From: JBGTBD01 sp041749475
GTDB lineage: Bacteria > Pseudomonadota > Alphaproteobacteria > Rickettsiales > UBA998
DNA length: 12,885 nucleotides
Direction of reading: 5' to 3'
Assembly: GCA_041749475.1 (NCBI GenBank)
Contig: JBGTBD010000065.1
Coordinates: 1 to 12,885, forward strand
Under the pieces are notes generated by a model. That model searched no databases, had not been told where the DNA came from, and saw only the letters and a program-made list of their open reading frames with translations. The position numbers were made by a program, and so were the translations under genes. This document shows, one piece after another, positions 5,364 to 12,546 of the stretch. Numbering within the stretch: the stretch's first letter is position 1; each line of letters opens with the position of its first letter.

Positions 5364-8243
5364 TTAGTGAATCTCACCCCAATGCAGGCCGAGGCCCGTA
5401 TCCACGACCAACGGCACGGAGAGGTTAGCGGCCTGTTCCATAGCTTTCTTGATTTTTTCGACCAACGATTCTTCGCCATCGGCAATTTCGAAGACCAGTT
5501 CATCATGCACTTGAAGCAGCATCCGGGAGCGGTAGGTGCCCTGCTTCAATAGCTTATCCACGGCAATCATGGCGCGTTTGATGATGTCTGCCGCCGTGCC
5601 TTGTAATGGAGCGTTGATGGCGGCACGTTCGGAGAATTGGCGGCGGGCGGGGTTCTTGTCGAGAATGCCCGGGACGTGACAACGGCGGCCCCAGAGGGTT
5701 TCGACATAGCCATGCTCACGCGCGAATTGTTTCATGCTTTCCATGTAGGCTTTGATGCCGGGATATTGCTCGAAATAGGCGTTGATATACGCCCCCGCTT
5801 CCGCGCGGCCAATACCGAGGCGCGCGGCGAGGCCGTGGGCGCTGATGCCGTAGATGATGCCGAAATTGATCGTCTTCGCCTGACGGCGCAAATCCCCCGT
5901 CACCTGCTCAGGGGGGACGCCGAACATCTGGCTGGCGGTGATGGTGTGGATGTCCGCGCCCGTGCGGAAGGCTTCTTTCAGTGTGGGAATGTCGGCGACG
6001 TGCGCCAGCAATCGCAACTCGATCTGCGAGTAATCGGCGGAGAGGAGTTTGAAGCCTTCCGCGGCGATGAAGGCTTCGCGGATTTTTTTGCCTTGCGTGG
6101 TGCGTGTGGGGATGTTCTGTAAGTTGGGGTCTGATGAGCTGAGGCGGCCTGTGGAGGCGACGGCCAGCGCATACGAGGTATGGACGCGTTTGGTGTTCTT
6201 GTTGATTTCGTTGACCAACGCGTCCGTGTAGGTGCTTTTGAGTTTGGAGAGTTGCCGCCATTCGAGCACTTTGTTGGCGATGGGGTGCCCCTCTTCCGCC
6301 AAGGCTTCGAGGATACCTGCATCGGTTCCGTACTGTCCGCTTTTGCCTGATTTTTTGCCACCTTCCAGTTTCATCTCATCGAATAATACTTCGCCCAATT
6401 GTTTCGGTGAGCCGATGGTGAAGGGGTGGCCGACGATGGTGAAAATCTCTTTTTCCAGAGCGGCGATGTCAATCTCGAATTCTTTGGAGAGGCTGCGCAG
6501 ACGAGCTTCATCGACCTTCACGCCCTCATATTCCATCTGTACGATGACAGGGACGAGCGGGCGTTCGATAGTTTCGTAGAGCGTCAGCATGCGCTCGGCG
6601 ATGAGTTGGGGTTTCAGCACCTGCCAGAGGCGGAGCGTGATGTCGGCATCCTCCGCCGCGTAATGGGTGGCGGTATCCATATGCACGCAATCGAAGGTGA
6701 CTTGCGCTTTGCCGCTGCCGGTGACGGTTTTGTACGATGTCGTCGTGTGACCGAGGATGGAAGCGGCGAGGTCGTCCATGTTCTGCGTATTCTTTCCCGC
6801 CGAGAGGCAATAGGAAAGCAGCATCGTATCCTCGATCGGCGTCACGTTCACGCCATGCTGTTTCAGCGCCAGCATGTCGAACTTGATGTTATGGCCGATC
6901 TTGAGCACAGCAGGATTTTCCAGCAACGGCTTCAGGTGGGTGAGCACCTGTTCCAGCGTCAGCTGATTCCCGCAGCGTGCCCATTCCTTGCCGCCAGCGG
7001 TTTCACCGAAGAGGTCGGTCGCGCCGCCAGCGCGTTCTTCGCGGTGGTTGACGGGGATGTAACAGGCTTTTCCGGCCTCTACACACAGCGAGAATCCGGC
7101 GATAATGGCGGAGCGGGCGCGCAGCGAATCGGTTTCGAGATCGAACGCGACATGCCCGGCGGCGGTGGCGTTGGTGACCCATTCGCGTAAAGCAGTTTCA
7201 TCACGCACGGAGGTGTAGGTGATTTCTACCGGAGAAATACTCCCCCCTTGCGGGGGAGTCGGCGAACGAAGCGAGCCGGTGGGGGGTGATGGCACAGTCG
7301 CTCCCCCCACCACATCGCTCATGCGATTTGACTCCGCCTCAAGGGGGGAGTGGAACGATGATGCGGGCAGGCTTGCGGCATCCACTTTATACTTCGTCAC
7401 CACGCGGTTCAGCAGCGAGGTGAAATTATTTTCTTTGAGATAGGTGGCTAGCTTCACGGAATCGAGGGCGACGACCTTCAACTCATCCAGCGGCGGGATG
7501 TCGGTGCAATCGCATTTCAATTCCACCAGCCGTTTGGACAAGCGCGCGGCGTCCGCGTGTTGGATGACGGATTCACGGCGCTTGGGTTGTTTTATTTCAT
7601 TCGCCCGCTGCAGCAGCGCTTCCAGTGAACCGAACTCGTTGATGAGCTCCGCCGCCGTCTTCGGGCCGATGCCGGGAATGCCGGGCACGTTATCGACGCT
7701 ATCGCCGATGAGCGCTTGTACTTCAATCACCTTGTCGGGCGTCACGCCAAATTTCTCCAGCACTTCCGCCGCACCGATCGCCTTGTTCTTCATCGCGTCG
7801 AACATGGTGACGCCGTCTTCGATCAACTGCATCAGATCCTTATCGGAGGAGATGATGACGACTTCCATGCCTGCTTTTTTCGCCTGCTTGGTGTAGGTGG
7901 CGATAATGTCGTCCGCCTCGCAGCCCGCGAGTTCGATGGAGGGGAGATTGAAGGCCCGTACCGCTTCGCGGGTCAGGGGGAATTGGGGGGCCAGGTCTTC
8001 CGGCAATTCCGGGCGGTTGGCTTTATATTGGTCGTACATCTCGTTCCGGAAGGTCAATCGCCCCGCATCGAAGATCACCGCGATATGGGAGGCGTCCAGC
8101 GTATCGAGCAGTTTCATCAGCATATTGGTGAAGCCGTAGACCGCACCCGTCGGCGTACCGTCACTCCGCGTCAGCGGCGGAAGTGAATGATACGCACGGA
8201 AGATGAACCCGCTACCGTCGATAAGGATGAGTTTCTCGGACAT
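5364..8243 (-). CDS. polA: DNA polymerase I
   Basis: The 959-residue enzyme of DNA repair and Okazaki-fragment maturation has all three domains. The 5'-3' exonuclease (about 1-290) has acidic residues Asp9, Asp59, Glu109, Asp111/112, Asp134/136 and Asp181/184. The 3'-5' exonuclease (about 340-545) has FDLETD (Asp368, Glu370), Asp456 and Tyr528-x3-Asp532, so proofreading should be active. The polymerase (about 550-959) has motif A LLSADYSQIELR (Asp737), motif B RRQAKTINFGIIYG (Lys790, Phe794) and motif C VHDE (Asp914, Glu915). The start is MSEKLILIDG (ATG at 8241-8243); the frame extends to 8381, but that extension crosses another gene's terminator and has no homology to the family. Residues 298-335, in the linker between the exonuclease domains, are encoded by a palindromic repeat element (7239-7351). 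The next gene starts 48 bp downstream. Confidence 0.97.
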   Translation of the reverse strand: MSEKLILIDGSGFIFRAYHSLPPLTRSDGTPTGAVYGFTNMLMKLLDTLDASHIAVIFDAGRLTFRNEMYDQYKANRPELPEDLAPQFPLTREAVRAFNLPSIELAGCEADDIIATYTKQAKKAGMEVVIISSDKDLMQLIEDGVTMFDAMKNKAIGAAEVLEKFGVTPDKVIEVQALIGDSVDNVPGIPGIGPKTAAELINEFGSLEALLQRANEIKQPKRRESVIQHADAARLSKRLVELKCDCTDIPPLDELKVVALDSVKLATYLKENNFTSLLNRVVTKYKVDAASLPASSFHSPLEAESNRMSDVVGGATVPSPPTGSLRSPTPPQGGSISPVEITYTSVRDETALREWVTNATAAGHVAFDLETDSLRARSAIIAGFSLCVEAGKACYIPVNHREERAGGATDLFGETAGGKEWARCGNQLTLEQVLTHLKPLLENPAVLKIGHNIKFDMLALKQHGVNVTPIEDTMLLSYCLSAGKNTQNMDDLAASILGHTTTSYKTVTGSGKAQVTFDCVHMDTATHYAAEDADITLRLWQVLKPQLIAERMLTLYETIERPLVPVIVQMEYEGVKVDEARLRSLSKEFEIDIAALEKEIFTIVGHPFTIGSPKQLGEVLFDEMKLEGGKKSGKSGQYGTDAGILEALAEEGHPIANKVLEWRQLSKLKSTYTDALVNEINKNTKRVHTSYALAVASTGRLSSSDPNLQNIPTRTTQGKKIREAFIAAEGFKLLSADYSQIELRLLAHVADIPTLKEAFRTGADIHTITASQMFGVPPEQVTGDLRRQAKTINFGIIYGISAHGLAARLGIGRAEAGAYINAYFEQYPGIKAYMESMKQFAREHGYVETLWGRRCHVPGILDKNPARRQFSERAAINAPLQGTAADIIKRAMIAVDKLLKQGTYRSRMLLQVHDELVFEIADGEESLVEKIKKAMEQAANLSVPLVVDTGLGLHWGEIH
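7239..7351. repeat. Palindromic element inserted in frame within polA
   Basis: A 113-bp GC-rich element has 22-bp terminal inverted repeats (7239-7260 and 7330-7351) that match at 20 of 22 positions, starting ACTCCCCCCTTG on the left and ending CAAGGGGGGAGT on the right. Inside are GGTGGGGGG/CCCCCCACC (7278-7286 with 7303-7311), ATCGC/GCGAT (7314-7318 with 7323-7327) and CGGC/GCCG (7260-7263 with 7275-7278), so the strand can fold into a branched cruciform. It encodes polA residues 298-335, a low-complexity Ser/Pro/Gly stretch (for example SPPTGSLRSPTPPQGGS), without breaking the frame. The type resembles intragenic palindromic elements such as the RPEs of Rickettsia; the family here is not identified. 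Confidence 0.8.
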
Positions 8244-8290
8244 CCTTTGGAGATAGTGGAGATGGGATGGAATTGCAAAGAGGATTGTCG

Positions 8291-8327
8291 GGAGAAGAAA
8301 GAAACGACAGCCGAGGCTGTCGTTTCT
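8291..8327 (-). terminator. Rho-independent terminator after the 140-aa gene
   Basis: A perfect 13-bp stem pairs AGAAACGACAGCC (8300-8312) with GGCTGTCGTTTCT (8315-8327) around a two-base centre. On the minus strand the stem is followed by TTCTTCTCC, a pyrimidine-rich but imperfect T tract. It lies 35 bp past the stop of the 140-residue gene and 57 bp before the polA start, so it should separate the two transcripts. The stem is strong; the weak T tract is the only reservation. Confidence 0.75.
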
Positions 8328-8361
8328 CTCCTTCAGTGCGCCGAAACGGTGGCTTGGAAAC

Positions 8362-8784
8362 CTACCGTTGCGACATCGCAATTCCCATCAGATCGGCGAG
8401 TTGTGCACGACTTAATGGTTTACTTGCGTGGAAAGGGATATTGCCCAGTCCGTTACCCTTCAGGCTAGTGAACAACGGAGCTATTCCATGCTGCGTAGTC
8501 ACCAACCCCTCTGAAGTGGCGATAGTGGTAGTGATCCTGAAGCCCCCAAAGAGAAACATCTCCGTAGTGACCATCTCGACCGCTACACCAGAGGGAGACA
8601 GGAAGACTGTTCTTTCCGTTATGGTGAGCGTCCCGTCCATGAAGAATTCTACCACGGGCGGAAGATCGAGAACTTCGCTTGCAGGATCATTGCTGTCCCT
8701 ATTCTTTTGTGCGCGAGGGCAGACAGACATAGGAAGTCCGCAGGGGCATTTGGGCTCTGCGAAGGAGGATGTACGGCCAGTCAT
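8362..8784 (-). CDS. Hypothetical protein, 140 aa, N-terminal Cys cluster
   Basis: I do not recognise this protein. Residues 13-22 form a compact Cys cluster, CPCGLPMSVC (Cys13, Cys15, Cys22), that might bind a metal, though the fourth ligand is not obvious. The middle (about 42-106) reads as beta strands (VVEFFMDGTLTITERTVFLS, FRITTTIATSEGLVTTQHG), and the tail is basic with a short helix (SRAQLADLMG). No signal peptide or membrane segment is seen. That it is real is supported by GGAG eight bases before the ATG (8782-8784) and by the perfect hairpin terminator after its stop. Longer frames on the other strand (8267-8827) run through the terminator and are not convincing. It is divergent from the carboxylesterase, with a 211-bp gap between starts. 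Confidence 0.6.
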   Translation of the reverse strand: MTGRTSSFAEPKCPCGLPMSVCPRAQKNRDSNDPASEVLDLPPVVEFFMDGTLTITERTVFLSPSGVAVEMVTTEMFLFGGFRITTTIATSEGLVTTQHGIAPLFTSLKGNGLGNIPFHASKPLSRAQLADLMGIAMSQR

Positions 8785-8995
8785 GAACGTAACTCCAGCA
8801 AGGGGATTTACTTTATCCCGGGGGTAAGACGAAGTCTTTAGCGGGTTCGGGGGTTAGAGACATAGGGTCTAGAACACAAGAAAGAACGCAGGTAACGCGG
8901 CGTATATAGCGAGTTATCGGGTTAATGTGTGTTAATTAATGATGACAATTTTTTTCCCACTTGCAATTTATGCGGTCATCCTGCATCACAGGCGT

Positions 8996-9655
8996 ATGAA
9001 CACGATGTCACAGACTCTCTCCGGCCCTGAGCTGGCTGCTTCCTCGGGTCAGGCCACGCATCTCGTCGTCATGCTGCATGGCGTGGGGGCGGATGGGCAT
9101 GACCTTATATCGCTGGCTCCTATCCTTGCGCGGACGAACCCGGGGGCGCATTTCTGTTCGCCGAACGCCCCGTTCCCGTATGATATGGCTCCGTATGGCA
9201 ACCAGTGGTTCTCGCTACAGGAGCGCACGATGGAGAAGATGCTGGCCGGCGTCGAACAGGCGCGGCCCATCCTCGACGCGTATCTGGATGATAAACTCCA
9301 ATCACTCGGACTGACGGACGACAAGCTTATTGTTATCGGCTTCTCGCAAGGGACGATGACAGCGCTGCACGTGATGCCCCGCCGTTCACAGGCCTGCGCG
9401 GGTATCATCGGCTTTTCGGGAGCGATGGTGGCGAGCAGCACATTGAGCGACGACATCGCCTCCTACCCCCCCGTATGCCTTATCCACGGCGATTCCGATG
9501 TAGTCGTTCCCCTCGCAGGGATGGCGGATGCGGAAGCGGCGTTGCGGAAGGCGGGCGTCGAAGTCGAAGCCCATACGCGCCCCGGCCTCGGGCATGGGAT
9601 TGACGAGCAAGGCCTCGCCACGGCGATTGCGTTCCTTGACAGGGTTACTGCCTAG
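8996..9655 (+). CDS. Phospholipase/carboxylesterase, alpha/beta-hydrolase
   Basis: The 219-residue serine hydrolase belongs to the cytosolic carboxylesterase/lysophospholipase (Abhydrolase_2, YpfH-like) family, with small size and no lid domain, as is usual. The triad is intact: Ser117 in GFSQG, Asp168 in HGDSDVVVP and His200 in GLGHGID. The oxyanion region is MLHGVGADGHDL (26-37), and NAPFPYDMAPYGNQWFS (57-73) matches the family's substrate-pocket segment. The frame opens at 8939, but the ATG at 8996, with AGG just before it, gives a normal N-terminus; the ATG at 9005 is also possible. The 211-bp AT-richer upstream gap should hold its promoter and that of the divergent 140-residue gene; ATGACA (8942-8947) with a weak -10 seventeen bases on is the best candidate. 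Its stop overlaps the convergent neighbour by 11 bp. The substrate is unknown. Confidence 0.9.
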   Translation: MNTMSQTLSGPELAASSGQATHLVVMLHGVGADGHDLISLAPILARTNPGAHFCSPNAPFPYDMAPYGNQWFSLQERTMEKMLAGVEQARPILDAYLDDKLQSLGLTDDKLIVIGFSQGTMTALHVMPRRSQACAGIIGFSGAMVASSTLSDDIASYPPVCLIHGDSDVVVPLAGMADAEAALRKAGVEVEAHTRPGLGHGIDEQGLATAIAFLDRVTA

Positions 9656-10241
9656 ATTTCTGCTGTTTCAGAGGTTCCCGCAAGTGCATGTCCGCATGGC
9701 TTATAATGCGCCCGAACCGGAAACCATCCACTTCATTTTCTGTAACAAAATTCTGCGCATCCGGCGTACCCCGATGTAGCTCTTTCCAATTTGCAATGCA
9801 TAGTCCAATATGGCCATTCACGCAGTCTATCGCGGCTTGCAGGTCGCCGTCGGTCATGTTGAATTTCATCCTGTTACGCACCAGTGTCGCTGCGCCGTCC
9901 TCGCCTGGAAAATAATAGGGCATTGTAACCGCATAGCCTTCGCCCGCACCAGTCTGCACCAAGGCTAGCCGTGCGCCCTTGCTCTGCCAGCCGGAGGTCC
10001 CCTTCATCCTGACATGGACATGCGCGGGGCCATGTTCTTGACCGGGAGGATTCATCATTACCCAAAATCGGTCATCCTCGCAGATGATATTCTGGACATT
10101 ATCCTGATATTCGGCGGAGGCTTTTTTCGGCGGGGAATCTTTAGGTGTAGGCACAGAAACGACATGGCCCGGCAGTGATTGCCCGGCTCCCTTCTTATGC
10201 CTTATCCATTTTGCAAGTTCGTCCTGTAACGATTTAGACAT
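9645..10241 (-). CDS. DUF4160-like protein with extended ends
   Basis: The 198-residue protein contains the core of a DUF4160-type domain: a strand ending in HGPAHVHVRMKG (His70, His74, His76), where the family has HxPPHxHV. A later helix, GDLQAAIDCVNGHIGLCIANWKELHRG (132-158), matches the family's C-terminal helix with Trp. DUF4160 proteins are usually under 100 residues and often paired with a DUF2442 gene. Here there is no such partner, and the protein carries about 50 extra residues at the N-terminus (Lys/Pro-rich) and 40 at the C-terminus. It also has an insertion (VTMPYYFPGEDGAATLVR) after the core strand. The function of the family is not established. The start at 10239-10241 has GAGGA six bases upstream. 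The stop overlaps the convergent esterase by 11 bp. The family call is moderate because it rests on two motifs. Confidence 0.6.
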   Translation of the reverse strand: MSKSLQDELAKWIRHKKGAGQSLPGHVVSVPTPKDSPPKKASAEYQDNVQNIICEDDRFWVMMNPPGQEHGPAHVHVRMKGTSGWQSKGARLALVQTGAGEGYAVTMPYYFPGEDGAATLVRNRMKFNMTDGDLQAAIDCVNGHIGLCIANWKELHRGTPDAQNFVTENEVDGFRFGRIISHADMHLREPLKQQKSRQ

Positions 10242-10309
10242 CGCATTTCCTCGCCTTTCCTATAGCGCGGATAACATAAGATTTTTATGACAATTTCGGG
10301 AAAAAAAGG

Positions 10310-11290
10310 CTACTGCTTCAGAGATCTTACGATGCTGTTGACGAGGCCAAAGCCTTGGAAAATCAGGGCGGAATAGAGCTGTACTAGTGTTGCGCCGTTG
10401 TTCAATTTATATTGCGCGTCCTCAGGCGAGGAAATGCCGCCGACGCCGATGATAGGGATTTTCCCTGACAGATGCTTTGCCATCTCGATCAGCATCGCGT
10501 CCGATTTTGGTTTCAACGGGCGGCCGCTCAGCCCTCCCGCTTCCAGCTTGTCACGCGCTTTCAGTTCCGCCGGGCGGGTGACGGTGGTGTTGCTGACGAT
10601 GACGCCGTTCACGCGGAGCGACAGCAGCACTTCCGACACTTCCTCGCATTCTTTTGGCGTCAGTTCGGGAGAAATCTTGACGACCAGAGGTACGGTTTTG
10701 CTCTCCATCAGGGGAGTCAACAGGCGGCGAAGTTCGTCCTTGTCCTGCAGGCTGCGGAGGCCGGGGGTGTTGGGGGAGGAGATGTTGACGGTGATATAGT
10801 CGGCGAAGGATTGCAGGTACATCATCACCTTCAGGTAATCGGACACCGCGTCAGGCGTATCCTTGTTCTTACCGATATTCACGCCGACGATGCCCGCCGA
10901 ACGATCCCGCCGCTCAAGGCGTTTCTTGACCGCTTCCATGCCCTCGCTGTTGAAACCGAAGCGGTTGATGATGGCCTCGTCTTCATTCAACCGAAATAGT
11001 CTCGGCTTAGGGTTGCCGCGCTGTGGACGGGGGGTCACGGTTCCGATCTCGACGAAGCCGAAGCCCTGTTTCAATAATGCCGGAAATGCGCGCGCATGCT
11101 TGTCGAACCCCGCCGCCAGCCCAATCGGATTGGGGAATGTGAGACCGAAACACTCCACCTTCAGCCCCGCGCTATCCAGCTTTGGGGCGGACGGAACCAG
11201 CCCCCACTCCAAGGCACGAATGGCCATATCATGCGCCTTCTCGGGATCGAGCGCATGGAGGACAGGCTTGGTCAGGGAAAAGAAATCCAT
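10310..11290 (-). CDS. pyrD: Dihydroorotate dehydrogenase (quinone), class 2
   Basis: The 326-residue FMN enzyme oxidises dihydroorotate to orotate, the fourth step of pyrimidine synthesis, passing electrons to membrane quinone. Class 2 features are the N-terminal helix segment (FFSLTKPVLHALDPEKAHDMAI) that contacts the membrane, followed by NPIGLAAGFDKH (54-65), RFGFNSEG (110-117), GVNIGKNKDTP and NISSPNTPGLRSLQ (169-182) with the catalytic-base Ser of this class at 172. The FMN phosphate site is IIGVGGISSPEDA (280-292). SNTTVTRP and GGLSGRPLKP are also conserved. Length matches the family (E. coli about 336). The frame extends to 11326, but the ATG at 11288-11290 gives the family N-terminus. 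No other pyr gene is adjacent. The 68-bp gap to the DUF4160-like gene has a run of seven T just past the stop but no clear stem. Confidence 0.97.
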   Translation of the reverse strand: MDFFSLTKPVLHALDPEKAHDMAIRALEWGLVPSAPKLDSAGLKVECFGLTFPNPIGLAAGFDKHARAFPALLKQGFGFVEIGTVTPRPQRGNPKPRLFRLNEDEAIINRFGFNSEGMEAVKKRLERRDRSAGIVGVNIGKNKDTPDAVSDYLKVMMYLQSFADYITVNISSPNTPGLRSLQDKDELRRLLTPLMESKTVPLVVKISPELTPKECEEVSEVLLSLRVNGVIVSNTTVTRPAELKARDKLEAGGLSGRPLKPKSDAMLIEMAKHLSGKIPIIGVGGISSPEDAQYKLNNGATLVQLYSALIFQGFGLVNSIVRSLKQ

Positions 11291-11367
11291 AGGTTCACCA
11301 CTAGCAAGTTTTCGGCGGGGCGGCAATTACAGGATTGCCTCCGGAGTATAAAAGCCCTCATTACAGC

Positions 11368-11457
11368 GTCATTCCAGCGCAAGCTGGAATCCAGTCCACT
11401 CATGACATTCTGCGGCGCAGACGCGCCACGCTGGATTCCTGCCTTCGCAGGAATGAC
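11368..11457. repeat. Paired inverted-repeat element, copy 2 (diverged)
   Basis: This has the same architecture as copy 1: arms at 11368-11394 and 11431-11457 in opposite orientation, with a shorter 36-bp core. The left arm is a hairpin ATTCCAGC/GCTGGAAT (loop GCAA), and the right is ATTCCTGC/GCAGGAAT (loop CTTC). The core word GCAGACGCG (11417-11425) sits five bases before the right arm, exactly as in copy 1. It fills half of the 191-bp gap between the M23 peptidase stop and the pyrD start, so on the minus strand its first hairpin lies about 25 bases past the peptidase stop. It could attenuate read-through into pyrD. Confidence 0.85.
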
Positions 11458-11481
11458 GATAAAACAGTGCTTGATGCGACC

Positions 11482-12357
11482 CTACCGCCGCGCGGTTTGG
11501 GTGGTGGTCAGGTGATCGGGGAGTTCGAGTTGGGGGATGGGGTTGACGGGTTTGCCGTTTTTGCGAAGGGAGAAGTCGAGGTGGGGGCCGGTGGAGCGGC
11601 CGGTGTTGCCGACGGCGCCGATCACCTGTCCGGCTTTGACCTGCTGACCTTTGCGGACTTTGGTGGCACTCATATGGCCGTAGACGCTGGACATCACGCC
11701 GTCATGCTTCACCTTGACGTATTTGCCTAGGCGGGCATGGGTTCCCACCGTTTCCACGCTGCCCGCCGCGCTGGCGAGGACGGGCGTGCCTACGGGAGCA
11801 GCGATATCCACCCCCGCATGGAAGGCGCGTTTGCCAGTGAAGGGGTCTTTCCGTTCGCCGAAGGGCGAGGTGATGCGCTGATCGTCATCCAGTTTCAGCG
11901 GCCATTGATAGTCCTTGTCCCGTTTCATGAATTCACGCGGCAGCGTGGCGAGCGAGGCGAGCCGCACCCCCTCCTCCTTCTCCGCGGTTTTCATCATGGT
12001 CGTACTCATCTTCTGCTTGCCTTTCAGCGGCAGCATGGCGGCCAGTTCCTTGTCCTGCGGCTTGCCTTCAGCGCGCAATTGCAATTCCTTGACGGAGGGG
12101 ACGGAGAGTTGCCGCGCCTCGGTCAGCGAGAAGACCTTGCCTGCGCCTTTGCGATACCCGGCGAGGGAGAGTTGTCCATGCTGTGGGAGCGCGATGGGTT
12201 TGCCGATCATCCGCACCTTATCCAGTGTATAAAACTGCCCCCCTTTTCCGACCGGAAGCGCGGAGGCGGAGGAGGCAAAAAAGACAAGGCTAACCGCCAG
12301 CGTCAGAGTCGCTAAACTACCATATAATGAGAAACTACCCTTTGACATTAACAACAT
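11482..12357 (-). CDS. Exported M23-family (LytM-like) peptidase
   Basis: The 291-residue protein has a signal peptide (hydrophobic residues 11-29, likely cleaved after ASA at 31-33). A linker region of about 110 residues follows, then a C-terminal M23 domain (about 155-275) that in relatives cuts peptidoglycan cross-links or acts as a pseudoenzyme that activates amidases. Visible motifs are SPFGERKDPFTGKRAFHAGVD, with zinc-binding His180 and Asp184, and SVYGHMS with His228. The last is TGPHLDFSLRKNGKPVNPIPQL with His259. The third zinc ligand, usually His in HxH, is Asp261. The start at 12355-12357 gives a typical signal peptide; ATG 12346-12348 is an alternative, and neither has a clear ribosome site. 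It is divergent from the secreted protein at the right edge. Two possibilities remain: an active peptidase with an altered site, or a regulatory protein. Confidence 0.88.
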   Translation of the reverse strand: MLLMSKGSFSLYGSLATLTLAVSLVFFASSASALPVGKGGQFYTLDKVRMIGKPIALPQHGQLSLAGYRKGAGKVFSLTEARQLSVPSVKELQLRAEGKPQDKELAAMLPLKGKQKMSTTMMKTAEKEEGVRLASLATLPREFMKRDKDYQWPLKLDDDQRITSPFGERKDPFTGKRAFHAGVDIAAPVGTPVLASAAGSVETVGTHARLGKYVKVKHDGVMSSVYGHMSATKVRKGQQVKAGQVIGAVGNTGRSTGPHLDFSLRKNGKPVNPIPQLELPDHLTTTQTARR

Positions 12358-12546
12358 CTTGTGGTTTCTTCGCCTTGTTCCATGAGTCCCAAAACCCCCA
12401 TAATCTGGATGGCAGAGCAGTTCGGAATGCACGAAAAAACAGTATTTTCATCCGACCTTCTCATCTCTTCGTCCATCGCGGGAGTGTCTCCTATATCGTG
12501 TGGTACTCCCCCTGTAATGCAAACACCGTGCCGCGATGCTTTTTGC

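Noticed and set aside
7239..7351. CRISPR-like or phage-derived repeat in polA
   Set aside because: There is one unit only, organised as an imperfect palindrome, with no spaced direct repeats.
8250..8278. Promoter TTGCAA-17-TATCTC upstream of polA, which would make polA nearly leaderless
   Set aside because: The -10 hexamer matches the consensus poorly (three of six); too weak to annotate, though polA must have a promoter downstream of the terminator or rely on read-through.
8267..8827. Plus-strand 186-codon frame opposite the 140-residue gene
   Set aside because: It runs through the perfect hairpin terminator, reads as low-quality Arg/Ser/Gly-rich sequence, and lacks the ribosome site and terminator support of the minus-strand gene.
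9645..10241. Toxin-antitoxin module around the DUF4160-like gene
   Set aside because: No small partner gene is adjacent, and the neighbour is a convergent housekeeping-type esterase.
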